A DNA stretch of 51,534 nucleotides from Streptomyces sp. RP5T (GTDB lineage: Bacteria; Actinomycetota; Actinomycetes; Streptomycetales; Streptomycetaceae). Position 1 is the stretch's first letter, and every line of letters starts with the position of its first letter. The DNA is taken from NCBI RefSeq assembly GCF_003933965.1, contig NZ_RSAJ01000003.1, positions 1 through 51,534 of the forward strand, in the 5' to 3' direction. Both the position numbers and the translations under genes were made by a program. The notes beneath the pieces are model-generated. The model searched no databases. It saw nothing but the letters and a program-made list of their open reading frames with translations, and was not told the origin of the DNA. Below are positions 24,747 through 31,591 of the stretch, in pieces.

Positions 24747-26873
24747 TCATCCCAGGCTGGAGACGTCCCTGTCCCTCAGCGCGCCGGAGTAGGCCTGTAC
24801 CTCGTCCACGTCGCCATGCAGGTACTCGCCCCAGCCGTCGTCGGACCTGGCCCGGCCGATCTGGAGGGCACCGGTGCTGTGCCAGCCGTTGGGGAGGCTC
24901 GCGGTCGCCTGGGCGTTGGTGTAGCCGTTGAGGTAGAGCCTGATCGTGTCGGTGGCGTCGTCGTAGACCACGGCGAGGTGCTGGCCTTGGCCCTCGCCAC
25001 CGTCCGCGCCCACGATCCGGGACACCACCTTCTCGGGGGCTCCGGTCTCGTCCTTCTCCGGCATCACCAGCTGCCAGGTGTGCGTGGACGGCTCGTAGCG
25101 CACCTTGAAGGCGTCGGTGTGCCGGCCGGCCTGCGAGAGCACGGTCATCGGGTGGGTCGGCGCGGAGTCCGCGAGGCGAACGACAACGCCGAGAGTGAAA
25201 CTGTCCCCGGTGTCCACGACGGGCCCGTCAGCAGCGGCGTACCCGCTCTCGCCGTCCAGCACCAGATGCCCGTCGCCGACGAGGGGCGGCGGCACGTAGG
25301 TGCAGTCCGGGTCGATCTCCGGGATACAGGAACTGTCGGAGCCCCGGTAGATCGAAGCCCCCGCCCCGAGCCGCAGCGGCGCGCCGTCCGACTGCTCGGG
25401 GCTCAGACCGTCCGTTGCGCTGTCCAGCGACCAGTGGCCGAGCAACTTCGGTTTGCGGTAAGCAAGTTCGGCTACCTCGTCCGGCACCACGACCCGGTCG
25501 TGAACCTGTACGTCACCGATGTCCCCGTGCCACTGGTCCTCATAGCCGGCAACCCTGAGGGCGCGCCCGATCTGGAAAGCGCCTGCCGCCTCGGCGGGAG
25601 CCGCGTCGGCCGCGGTACCGGCCTCGTGGCCGTTGACGTACAGCCGAGCCTTTCCGGTCTCGGCGTCGTACAGCCCCAGCAGATGGGCCCACTCGCCGGT
25701 CTCGGGGGCGCCGCCGGACACCTGTGCGCCGCCGATCGCGAACGACCATGCGGCCCCGGAGTCCTGACGGCGCAGCCCGAGGCCGAAGCCGGGCGCCCCA
25801 TCGGCGTCCTGGCTGACGACGGTCATGTTCCGGTCGGTTTCGGCGGGCCGTACCCACGCGCTCACCGCGAAGGTCTTACGGATGTCGGTCACCGAGGTGT
25901 CCGGCGTGAGAAAGGCGTGGCTGCTGCCGTCGAGGCCGACCGTGGTGGTGGCCGTGGTGCCTGTGGGCGCCGGGCCGCCGAAGGTCACGCCGGTCCCGGC
26001 ACGGGCGGCGGTGCCGTTCTCGGCGGCGGCCGAGGTGGAGTCCGCCGGGTCGTCCAGCTTCCAGCGGGCGACGGGAGCACGGCCGGCCTTCACGTTGAAG
26101 TCGTAACGCGACTCCCCGCTGCTTCGGCCCGACCGGTCGATCGCGTGGACCGTCAGCGACTTGGGCCCTGCCGAGAGCGGCAGGTACGGAATGGTCACGG
26201 CCGCCCCCGGCCGCTCCGCGGAGACGGTGTCGTAAGGGCCGCCCGTGAAGCCGTATCTGTACGACACCACGTCGTCGGAAGGCGAGTCCATGGTGAAGTG
26301 GCCGTAGATGCCCACTCCGTCCACCCAGAACACGTCTTCCGGGTTGGGGTATTCGGGAGAGGTGATCGTGGCCTTCTCCGGGCTCACGTCGTCGTACACG
26401 AACGAGCAGACCGAGCCGTCGCCCGCGTCGCTCCACGCGGAGGTCGCCTTGCCGTCGTTCGCGCGGACATGCCAGGAGACGACGGTGTTCGCCGGGATGT
26501 CGTTCGGCATCGTCCAGTACTGGCGCGACCCCGAGGAGAGAATGATGGTGGTGTAGGTACGCTGCTGTTCCACCCCGGCCGCGTCCGTCCACCAGGCTTC
26601 GAACTCGCCACTGAGCGGGCTGGATTCGGAGGGCTGGTTGTCCTCCTCCGGGTCGTACAGCACCGCACTGAGCCTGGGCGGCGCCGAAACGTATGGCGTG
26701 TCGTCACCGGTCGCGCATGCCTTGCCTCCCGACTGGAGGTCTTGGACAAGCGGCTGATTCGGCGGCAGGTTGCCCACCGCGTACGCCGTCCCGGCAGCCG
26801 TGGCCAACAGTGCCGCCGCACAACTCCCGACCACGGTCTGTCTGCGTCTGCCTGTCCTCGTGAACCTGGTCAA
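24747..26873 (-). CDS. Secreted protein with two LamG/concanavalin-like domains
   Basis: A 708-aa protein. A TTG start at 26873, behind AGGGGAGGG, gives a basic N-terminus and hydrophobic core with an AGTAYA cleavage region (residues 1-32). Residues about 35-265 form Ig/fibronectin-like segments (WTMPNDIPANTVVSWHVRA, then IPYLPLSAGPKSLTVHAID). Two LamG jelly-roll domains follow, about 268-470 and 479-705. Each has the pattern W-x-L-D at its start, a central SAWVRP or GVVVRL strand and a late LYVNGHEAGT or LYLNGYTNAQ strand. It is extracellular, probably glycan- or protein-binding. Related Streptomyces LamG proteins are often longer; here no partner gene is adjacent. Confidence 0.82.
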   Translation of the reverse strand: MTRFTRTGRRRQTVVGSCAAALLATAAGTAYAVGNLPPNQPLVQDLQSGGKACATGDDTPYVSAPPRLSAVLYDPEEDNQPSESSPLSGEFEAWWTDAAGVEQQRTYTTIILSSGSRQYWTMPNDIPANTVVSWHVRANDGKATSAWSDAGDGSVCSFVYDDVSPEKATITSPEYPNPEDVFWVDGVGIYGHFTMDSPSDDVVSYRYGFTGGPYDTVSAERPGAAVTIPYLPLSAGPKSLTVHAIDRSGRSSGESRYDFNVKAGRAPVARWKLDDPADSTSAAAENGTAARAGTGVTFGGPAPTGTTATTTVGLDGSSHAFLTPDTSVTDIRKTFAVSAWVRPAETDRNMTVVSQDADGAPGFGLGLRRQDSGAAWSFAIGGAQVSGGAPETGEWAHLLGLYDAETGKARLYVNGHEAGTAADAAPAEAAGAFQIGRALRVAGYEDQWHGDIGDVQVHDRVVVPDEVAELAYRKPKLLGHWSLDSATDGLSPEQSDGAPLRLGAGASIYRGSDSSCIPEIDPDCTYVPPPLVGDGHLVLDGESGYAAADGPVVDTGDSFTLGVVVRLADSAPTHPMTVLSQAGRHTDAFKVRYEPSTHTWQLVMPEKDETGAPEKVVSRIVGADGGEGQGQHLAVVYDDATDTIRLYLNGYTNAQATASLPNGWHSTGALQIGRARSDDGWGEYLHGDVDEVQAYSGALRDRDVSSLG

Positions 26874-27207
26874 GTGGCCCTCCCCTGTGAGTGCTTGACG
26901 CTCGTGGATCACACGAGCGCCTGAAGCTAACAGAGCCCACTGACAGCGCGGCAAGGGTTTCCCGGCCGACCTGTTCCACAACTTCGTCGTGGTCGAAGCA
27001 GGACACCCGACAACGCCGGGAATGCTCGGCAGAGGCACGGAGGTGCGGGTGAACACGGCGGACGCGACTGCTTCTGCGGTAGGCGTACTGCTCATCGTTT
27101 TTCAGGGGCCATTGAGGAGCCACAAGGGCGGCAACAGGCCGACAAGCACTGCACGGGACTGACATGGATCAGCACGTCTGACCTGCAAGAGCGGCGTTGA
27201 TCGGCGA
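26874..27207. other. Upstream region of the LamG gene
   Basis: Presumed promoter of the leftward LamG gene. A long ATG-initiated frame reaches 27095 but lacks a ribosome-binding site and runs through non-protein-like sequence. No other gene seen. Confidence 0.4.
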
Positions 27208-27283
27208 TGATCGGCAAGGCCCGTCAAGATCTTCAAAGGACTCATGATCCGTCGGCGGTGGGTTCGAGTCCCACCCGCCCCAC
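27208..27283 (+). repeat. tRNA-3'-half-containing direct repeat, right copy (candidate attachment-site remnant)
   Basis: 88% identical to 17631-17706. The anticodon loop reads CTCATGA instead of CTCGTAA. The T arm (GTGGG-TTCGAGT-CCCAC) and acceptor 3' strand are identical, but the sequence departs after CCAC, so no CCA end is encoded. As in the left copy, D arm and 5' acceptor strand are absent. Both copies have the same left half, which suggests both derive from the same kind of element end. Confidence 0.65.
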
Positions 27284-27321
27284 TGTGCAGGTCTTGGGCC
27301 TGCGCACAGGTATCGGCCTGA

Positions 27322-27355
27322 TTCTGGACCCCGGCTGGACGCGAGGATCCGGAAG
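27322..27355 (+). repeat. Flanking repeat W, right copy
   Basis: TTCTGGACCCCGG... ending GGATCCGGAAG; partner of 17526-17560. It lies 38 bp to the right of the tRNA-like repeat. Confidence 0.5.
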
Positions 27356-27468
27356 TGGTGTCGCCCGGTGACTCCAGGGGTGTCGGGAGACGGCCCAGGT
27401 CACAGCGGGACGACCTCCAGACGGCCGGGCCGGTCGGGAGTTCGGTGCGCGTCGGCGCCGCGCGAGCT

Positions 27469-27882
27469 TCAGTGCCTGAGGTCGATCGTGCGGACAGGCT
27501 GCCCTGTCGTGCGGGCGATGGTTTCGAAGTCGCGGTCGTAGTGGAGCAGGGTGAGTCCCGCTTCTTCCGCGGTCGCGGCCACCAGGAGGTCCACGGGGCC
27601 CGCGCTGCGGTGTTCTCCCTTGGCGGTCAGCTGTTCCTGGATGACGCGGGAGCGGCGGTAGACGCCGTCGGGCATGGGACACCAGGCGTAGTGGGCGTCG
27701 AGTGCCGACTTCACGCGGGCGCGGTCCGTGGTCGAGCGGGCCGAGTAGAGGACTTCCAGTTCGGTGAGGTCGCAGATCGCGACCAGGCCGGCGGCGATCC
27801 TGTCGTCCCATTCGGCCGTGTTCTGGCGGAGCAGGACACGGGCAAGGGCGGAGGTGTCGATGAGGTAGTCGGCGACGGTCAC
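27469..27882 (-). CDS. vapC: VapC-type PIN-domain ribonuclease toxin
   Basis: A 137-aa PIN-domain protein with the acidic metal-binding set: Asp9 (YLIDTSAL), Glu43 (TELEVLYSA), Asp98 (PVDLLVAATA) and Asp116/Asp118 (HYDRDF). VapC toxins cleave specific RNAs, often initiator or other tRNAs. It overlaps the upstream antitoxin gene by four bases, the standard toxin-antitoxin arrangement. It is similar to the second toxin at 29306, so the two modules are related. Confidence 0.88.
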   Translation of the reverse strand: MTVADYLIDTSALARVLLRQNTAEWDDRIAAGLVAICDLTELEVLYSARSTTDRARVKSALDAHYAWCPMPDGVYRRSRVIQEQLTAKGEHRSAGPVDLLVAATAEEAGLTLLHYDRDFETIARTTGQPVRTIDLRH

Positions 27883-28142
27883 GCGTCCGCTCCGGCGCCG
27901 CGGTCATCGTGCGCCGCGCCCGCGCTCTTGGGGCGGTATGCGTTCTTGTCCAGCAGCAGGTCGATGTCCAGTGCGCCCTCGGCCACCAGTTCACGGGCCT
28001 CGTCGAGGGCACGCAGGCGCCGGTAGCGGGCCGTGACCTCCCGCAGGGCGGTGTTGATCGTGTCGCGCTTGGTGGAGGTGCCGAGCTCTCTGGCGGCTGC
28101 TTCCAGTGCCTCGTCGTCGAGATCGATGACCGTCCGGCTCAT
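27879..28142 (-). CDS. vapB: VapB-type antitoxin
   Basis: An 87-aa antitoxin. The N-terminal ribbon-helix-helix region is RTVIDLDDEALEAAARELGT, then KRDTINTALREV. The C-terminal half (about 45-87) is charged and probably wraps the toxin. Start ATG 28142. The upstream AT-rich palindromes at 28178-28203 fit autoregulation by the VapBC complex. The same frame stays open to 28586 through a pseudogene, but that extension is not part of this protein. Confidence 0.87.
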   Translation of the reverse strand: MSRTVIDLDDEALEAAARELGTSTKRDTINTALREVTARYRRLRALDEARELVAEGALDIDLLLDKNAYRPKSAGAAHDDRGAGADA

Positions 28143-28177
28143 GGTGGCCTCCTCCGCTGGAGTGTATAAAGTCGAGT

Positions 28178-28203
28178 GTATCAATATACAAGATCTTTTG
28201 TAT
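28178..28203. promoter_or_regulatory. Overlapping palindromes upstream of vapBC-1
   Basis: GTAT-CAAT-ATAC (28178-28189) overlaps ATACAA-GATCTT-TTGTAT (28186-28203). The block is very AT-rich for this genome and begins 35 bp from the vapB start. It shares TGTATC-type half-sites with the palindrome of the second module (29034-29050). Confidence 0.6.
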
Positions 28204-28239
28204 CTCTCCTTTGTTGCGCGTTCGACCCCATGGAACGCC

Positions 28240-28410
28240 TCACGCCCAGTACCAAGGGTGTCCACCAGTCCCCGGCAGGTAGAGATCAATGGTGAGTGGG
28301 CCGAGCGCCGTGAGGGAGCCCAGGACCGGGACGAGCGGTAGCCGACGGGGTCTCGGAGGGCGGGGCGCGTCTTCCGTGACGGTGATGCTGCTCTGCGGGG
28401 TCTCGGGCAT
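28240..28410 (-). pseudogene. N-terminal fragment of a Bcr/CflA-type drug-resistance MFS transporter
   Basis: A 56-codon frame from the ATG at 28410 to a TGA at 28240-28242. It begins MPETPQSSITVTEDAP, has a basic stretch (RPPRPRRLP) and then VLGSLTALGPLTIDLYLPG, the first-helix signature of Bcr/CflA multidrug exporters. After that signature, where an intact protein continues for about 350 residues, it runs into unrelated sequence and stops. No start-proximal Shine-Dalgarno is needed for this call. It is a fossil truncated close to the vapBC promoter. Confidence 0.65.
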
Positions 28411-28586
28411 GTCCGTTCCAGGGCTTCGTGGGCGAGTGGAGTGTGCGGACGGCTTACTGCCGCTTGTGCCGGCGGCGCCGACGCCGGCACGAGCGAGGTG
28501 CTTCCGTGGACCGTGGGGCCGCCCGTCAGGGCGCGGGTGGCGATGCCGCGGGCCATGTTGCCCGGCCCGACGGTGACGATCTGCAC
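28411..28586 (-). pseudogene. Second decayed F420-reductase-like gene, N-terminal fragment
   Basis: A GTG at 28586 with AGGAAGGA upstream opens MQIVTVGPGNMARGIATRAL, a clear Rossmann start of the NADPH:F420 oxidoreductase type. Family resemblance is lost after about 25 residues. It follows the stop of the propeller fragment at 28622, exactly as the fossil at 14082-14311 follows the intact propeller gene. Confidence 0.6.
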
Positions 28587-28621
28587 GGTGCTGTCGTCCT
28601 TCCTCGCGAGGTGCTCGGCCG

Positions 28622-28955
28622 CTACTGGGCGTGGACCCGCACGACGCTGAACGGCAGCTGCGGATCGGCGATCTGGAACTGGAAGTTGACGATCAACAGG
28701 TCACACCCGTCGAACGCCGCCGTGGAGGGGCTGTGCGTGCCGTGTCCGTGGACGGTGCGCACGAGCTTTGCCCGGGTGTAGTCGTGGCTCAGCTTCAGGA
28801 CGCTGATCTGGCCTTCGGGGTGGTCGAGTTCGGTGACGGCGGTGAGGGTGTTCCCCCGCAGCGGCAGACCGTCGCCCGAGAGGCCCTCGGCGCGCCGAGG
28901 TCGATGGGGACGACCTGGTGGGTGTTGAGGTCGACGCGGTAGAAGGAAGCGGCTC
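28622..28955 (-). pseudogene. Truncated copy of the secreted propeller gene at 14348-15361
   Basis: The last 80 codons (LRGNTLTAVTELDHPEGQ through LLIVNFQFQI to the TAG at 28622) are about 84% identical to the intact protein. Upstream, FYRVDLNTHQVVPIDLGA continues the match but in another frame, giving a frameshift near 28890. Similarity ends at about 28955, so roughly three quarters of the gene, including the signal peptide, is missing. Confidence 0.8.
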
Positions 28956-29033
28956 ATGTGAACACCGTGGACATCCGGCGCACCTCTCTTGTGTCGTCTG
29001 CTTGCGATCGATACTCCGCGGTCGATGTTGGTG

Positions 29034-29050
29034 ATGTATCTTGGATACAT
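29034..29050. promoter_or_regulatory. Palindrome upstream of vapBC-2
   Basis: ATGTATC-TTG-GATACAT, perfect 7-bp arms, 25 bp before the vapB-2 start. A likely VapBC autoregulatory operator. Confidence 0.6.
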
Positions 29051-29075
29051 ACATCGTGGATGTTGGAGGTGTCCG

Positions 29076-29309
29076 ATGTCCGTCACGCAGATTGATCTCG
29101 ACGACGAGGCGCTGGCCGAGGCCATGCGGCTCATGGGTGTCACGACGAAGAAGGAGACCGTCAACGCGGCCCTTCGGGACTACGTGGCGCGGATCAAGCG
29201 GCTTGAGGCTGCGGAGAAGCTGGCCGCGCGAGGTGCGCGTGGCGAGTTCGAGCAGGCCGCAGCGGCGCATGACGCGGAGAAGCGTGCGCGGCGCGAGGCC
29301 TTCGAGTGA
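29076..29309 (+). CDS. vapB: VapB-type antitoxin, second module
   Basis: A 77-aa antitoxin with VTQIDLDDEALAEAMRLMGV and KKETVNAALRDYVARIKRL in the ribbon-helix-helix region, then a charged tail. Start ATG 29076, GGAGG six bases upstream. Its stop overlaps the toxin start (GTGA). It belongs to the same subfamily as the antitoxin at 27879 but is transcribed in the opposite direction. Confidence 0.87.
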   Translation: MSVTQIDLDDEALAEAMRLMGVTTKKETVNAALRDYVARIKRLEAAEKLAARGARGEFEQAAAAHDAEKRARREAFE

Positions 29310-29713
29310 TCACTTATCTGGTCGACACCTCGGCTCTGTGGCACCTGTTTCGCACCCCAGGTGCGTTGCGTCCCTGGGAGGGACACATCGCCGCCGGGGT
29401 GTTCCACCTCTGCGAGCCGACACGTGCCGAATTCCTCTACTCGGCGACCAGCCCGTCTCACCGAGATGAGCTGGCCGAGGAGCTGGACGCGCTCTGCCTG
29501 CTCTCCCCGGTTCCGAAGAACGCCTGGCGGTGGGTCGACACCGCCCAGTACAAACTGACACAGAGGGGCCAGCATCGGGCGACGGGAGCGATCGACCTGT
29601 TGGTGTGTGCGACAGCTGTACATCATGGGCACACCGTCCTCCACGTGGACAATGACTTCGCGACGGTGGCCGGAGTCCTCAAGGAAGTCCAGCAGCGAGA
29701 CGCGCGAGCCTGA
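29306..29713 (+). CDS. vapC: VapC-type PIN-domain toxin, second module
   Basis: A 135-aa PIN-domain protein with all acidic residues in place: Asp7 (YLVDTSALW), Glu42 (TRAEFLYSA), Asp97 (AIDLLVCATA), Asp115/Asp117 (HVDNDFATVA). GTG start overlapping the antitoxin stop. Intact, in contrast to the fossils around it. Confidence 0.88.
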   Translation: MITYLVDTSALWHLFRTPGALRPWEGHIAAGVFHLCEPTRAEFLYSATSPSHRDELAEELDALCLLSPVPKNAWRWVDTAQYKLTQRGQHRATGAIDLLVCATAVHHGHTVLHVDNDFATVAGVLKEVQQRDARA

Positions 29714-29753
29714 TCTCCGGAGGCAGGAACACGTCTGTCAGCTTCTGACCTTG

Positions 29754-30113
29754 GTGATCGATGTCTCCGGGGCGCATCACCACGACCTGTCCCCGCATGC
29801 GCGAGGCCGACAGCTTCGGCGCATCGAACGCGGCCGCCACCTCAAAGCGATCCCCATGTGCGCGGGGCTGGTGCACGCAACCTACGCGGCCGTGGGGCCC
29901 GGCGAGATCTCCGCGCTTCGCCGGCATCTGTTCGGGCCGTGGATCGATGCCGAGATCGAAGTCGACCTCCTCCGGGAAGGGCACATCCTGGTCCGGCGGA
30001 GTCCTGAGATCTCCGGGCTCCAGCTCGACTCGCTCTCCATTGCCGACGGTACGCGCACGGAGTGGCCCCCACTGGTTTGGACGGACCGCATCGAGAGCAG
30101 CGACTCAGCCTGA
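29754..30113 (+). CDS. Uncertain hypothetical protein or gene remnant
   Basis: A 119-codon frame from a GTG, ending in TGA at 30113. It has consistently G/C third positions and protein-like segments such as GPGEISALRRHLFGPWIDAE and LLREGHILVRRSPE. No ribosome-binding site is visible and no family is recognised. It may be the 3' part of a truncated gene, in keeping with the fossils to its left. The alternative is chance open frame. Confidence 0.3.
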   Translation: MIDVSGAHHHDLSPHARGRQLRRIERGRHLKAIPMCAGLVHATYAAVGPGEISALRRHLFGPWIDAEIEVDLLREGHILVRRSPEISGLQLDSLSIADGTRTEWPPLVWTDRIESSDSA

Positions 30114-30545
30114 GTGGTCGGCACGGGGCTGTGTTCCCGCCGTTGCGGGTCGGGCGGCGCGTTCGTTGCGGCGGTCGTCCGGGTTCCCGGCATGCGGGAG
30201 TCGGGCTGCCCTGAACGACGGCGAAGCATCTGAACGAGGCGGCCTCCACCGCGGCCTGCTGCCCGCGCGGACGCTCCTTGCGTGCCTGTCGGCGTCCCCG
30301 GTCGCTCGCGCCTGCCCGCTTGGGCCCGATGGGAGAACAAGAGCCGCCCGCCCTTCCTCCGTCAGGCATGGGGGTCGCGCTGACGCCGGTGTGTCAGGCC
30401 GCCACGTCTGCCTCCCTCTTCGGATGAACCGCTCAACGGGCAATCGGGAGGAAATGGACTTACGGTCGAGCAGTACGCGCTTGCGGAGCCGCTGCTGCTT
30501 CCGCCTGCTGACTCTCGTCACGACACCATCAGGAGACCACCTGCC
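30114..30545. other. Intergenic stretch, nothing firm
   Basis: No gene supported. Just upstream of the next gene a short frame reads LTVEQYALAEPLLLPP, faintly like the start of IS5-type transposases, but nothing else supports an insertion sequence. Confidence 0.35.
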
Positions 30546-30884
30546 ATGGCCACAGCATCTGAAACCCCGGTACTGGACACCCTCGCCGCGATGACGGTCG
30601 ACTCGGTCGAGCGGTGCGGGCTGTCCCCGGACGTGTTCATGCTTACCCGCATCGCGGCCCTCGCTGCTTCGGACGCTCCGCCGATCTCCTACGTCGCCCA
30701 CATCGACCCCGCCCTTCAGGCCGGCCTGACCGTCGACCAGGTGCAGGATGTCCTGGTCGCCATCGCCCCCGTCGTGGGCACAGCCCGTGTCATGACGGCA
30801 GGCGGCAACATCACCAAAGCACTCGGCATCGCGATCACCGTCGCTGACGCAGAGACAGAGGCCAGGAGCCAGGGCAAGGGCTGA
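30546..30884 (+). CDS. Carboxymuconolactone decarboxylase/AhpD-like protein
   Basis: A 112-aa small helical protein with the family core TRIAALAASDAPPISYVAH and VQDVLVAIAPVVGTARVMTAG. It lacks the CxxC pair of peroxidase-active AhpD proteins, so a thiol-peroxidase role is unlikely. ATG 30546 is preceded by AGGAG. It stands alone, with no clear operon partner; function unknown. Confidence 0.75.
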   Translation: MATASETPVLDTLAAMTVDSVERCGLSPDVFMLTRIAALAASDAPPISYVAHIDPALQAGLTVDQVQDVLVAIAPVVGTARVMTAGGNITKALGIAITVADAETEARSQGKG

Positions 30885-31048
30885 GTGCGCAGACGTCGCC
30901 CGAGGTCCGGAACCAAATCCACCTGAGCAGCCCGTCGGTGATGACCTCACCTCCGGCGTTTCCGGCTGACCGGGACTCCGGGAACTCCGGCCGTCCGTGT
31001 CCCGCGCGGAACTCCGGGCCCCGTGTGCCGGATCTCCGTGTGTTCCCG

Positions 31049-31480
31049 TCAGCCCTGCATCTGCTCCGTCAGGCCCAGCTGGCTCATGATGGCGCCCGTG
31101 TCCATGTAGGCGCGGCCTTCCTTGATCCGGTTGTCCTCGAGCTCGTAGATGTCGCACGCGTGCACCGTGACGTGGCGCCCCGTGGCCGGCACGGTGCCCG
31201 CGTGCAGGACCAGGTCGCCGGTCTGGGTTCCGCTGCCCGTGTACTCGACGACCACCGTGTCCCCGTGTGACGTGAGGTGGTCGAGGGTGAACTTGCCGTC
31301 GGGCATCGCGTCGAACATGGCCTTCGCGAGCTGGGTGAAGCCCTCCGGACCCTGCAGCGTCCTTCCGCTGCCCTCCTCGGTGAGGGTGCAGTCCGGAGCG
31401 ACGGACCCGGCGATGGAGTCGTAATCCCGCTCGTTCCACGCCCGGAAGAGATCGCGGACGAAGGTTTCGTTGTCGGTCAT
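31049..31480 (-). CDS. NTF2-like/SnoaL-type protein
   Basis: A 143-aa protein of the SnoaL-like polyketide-cyclase fold. Features include FVRDLFRAWNERDYDSIAG, a strand with GDTVVVEYTGSGTQTGDL and the closing HACDIYELEDNRIKEGRAYMD. Members act as cyclases, isomerases or binding proteins and their role cannot be told from the sequence. Start ATG 31480 behind GGAGG. It is followed in the same direction, 112 bases upstream of it, by the MFS exporter gene, so the two may be co-transcribed. Confidence 0.8.
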   Translation of the reverse strand: MTDNETFVRDLFRAWNERDYDSIAGSVAPDCTLTEEGSGRTLQGPEGFTQLAKAMFDAMPDGKFTLDHLTSHGDTVVVEYTGSGTQTGDLVLHAGTVPATGRHVTVHACDIYELEDNRIKEGRAYMDTGAIMSQLGLTEQMQG

Positions 31481-31591
31481 GGGAGCCTCCATTCGGGAAC
31501 GTCCCCCTGTTTCCATGCTGACTCGCCGCGTCCGGACATGCATCTGCTGCAGGACGGCGGGCTGTTGTGGCGAGCGAGGACGATGACACGG

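Noticed and set aside
27236..27283. A tRNA gene with anticodon CAT
   Set aside because: Same missing 5' half as the left copy, and no encoded CCA end.
30450..30545. Transposase N-terminus (LTVEQYALAEPLLLPP)
   Set aside because: Only a 16-residue resemblance to IS5-type starts; no terminal repeats, no DDE region, and it runs into an unrelated gene.
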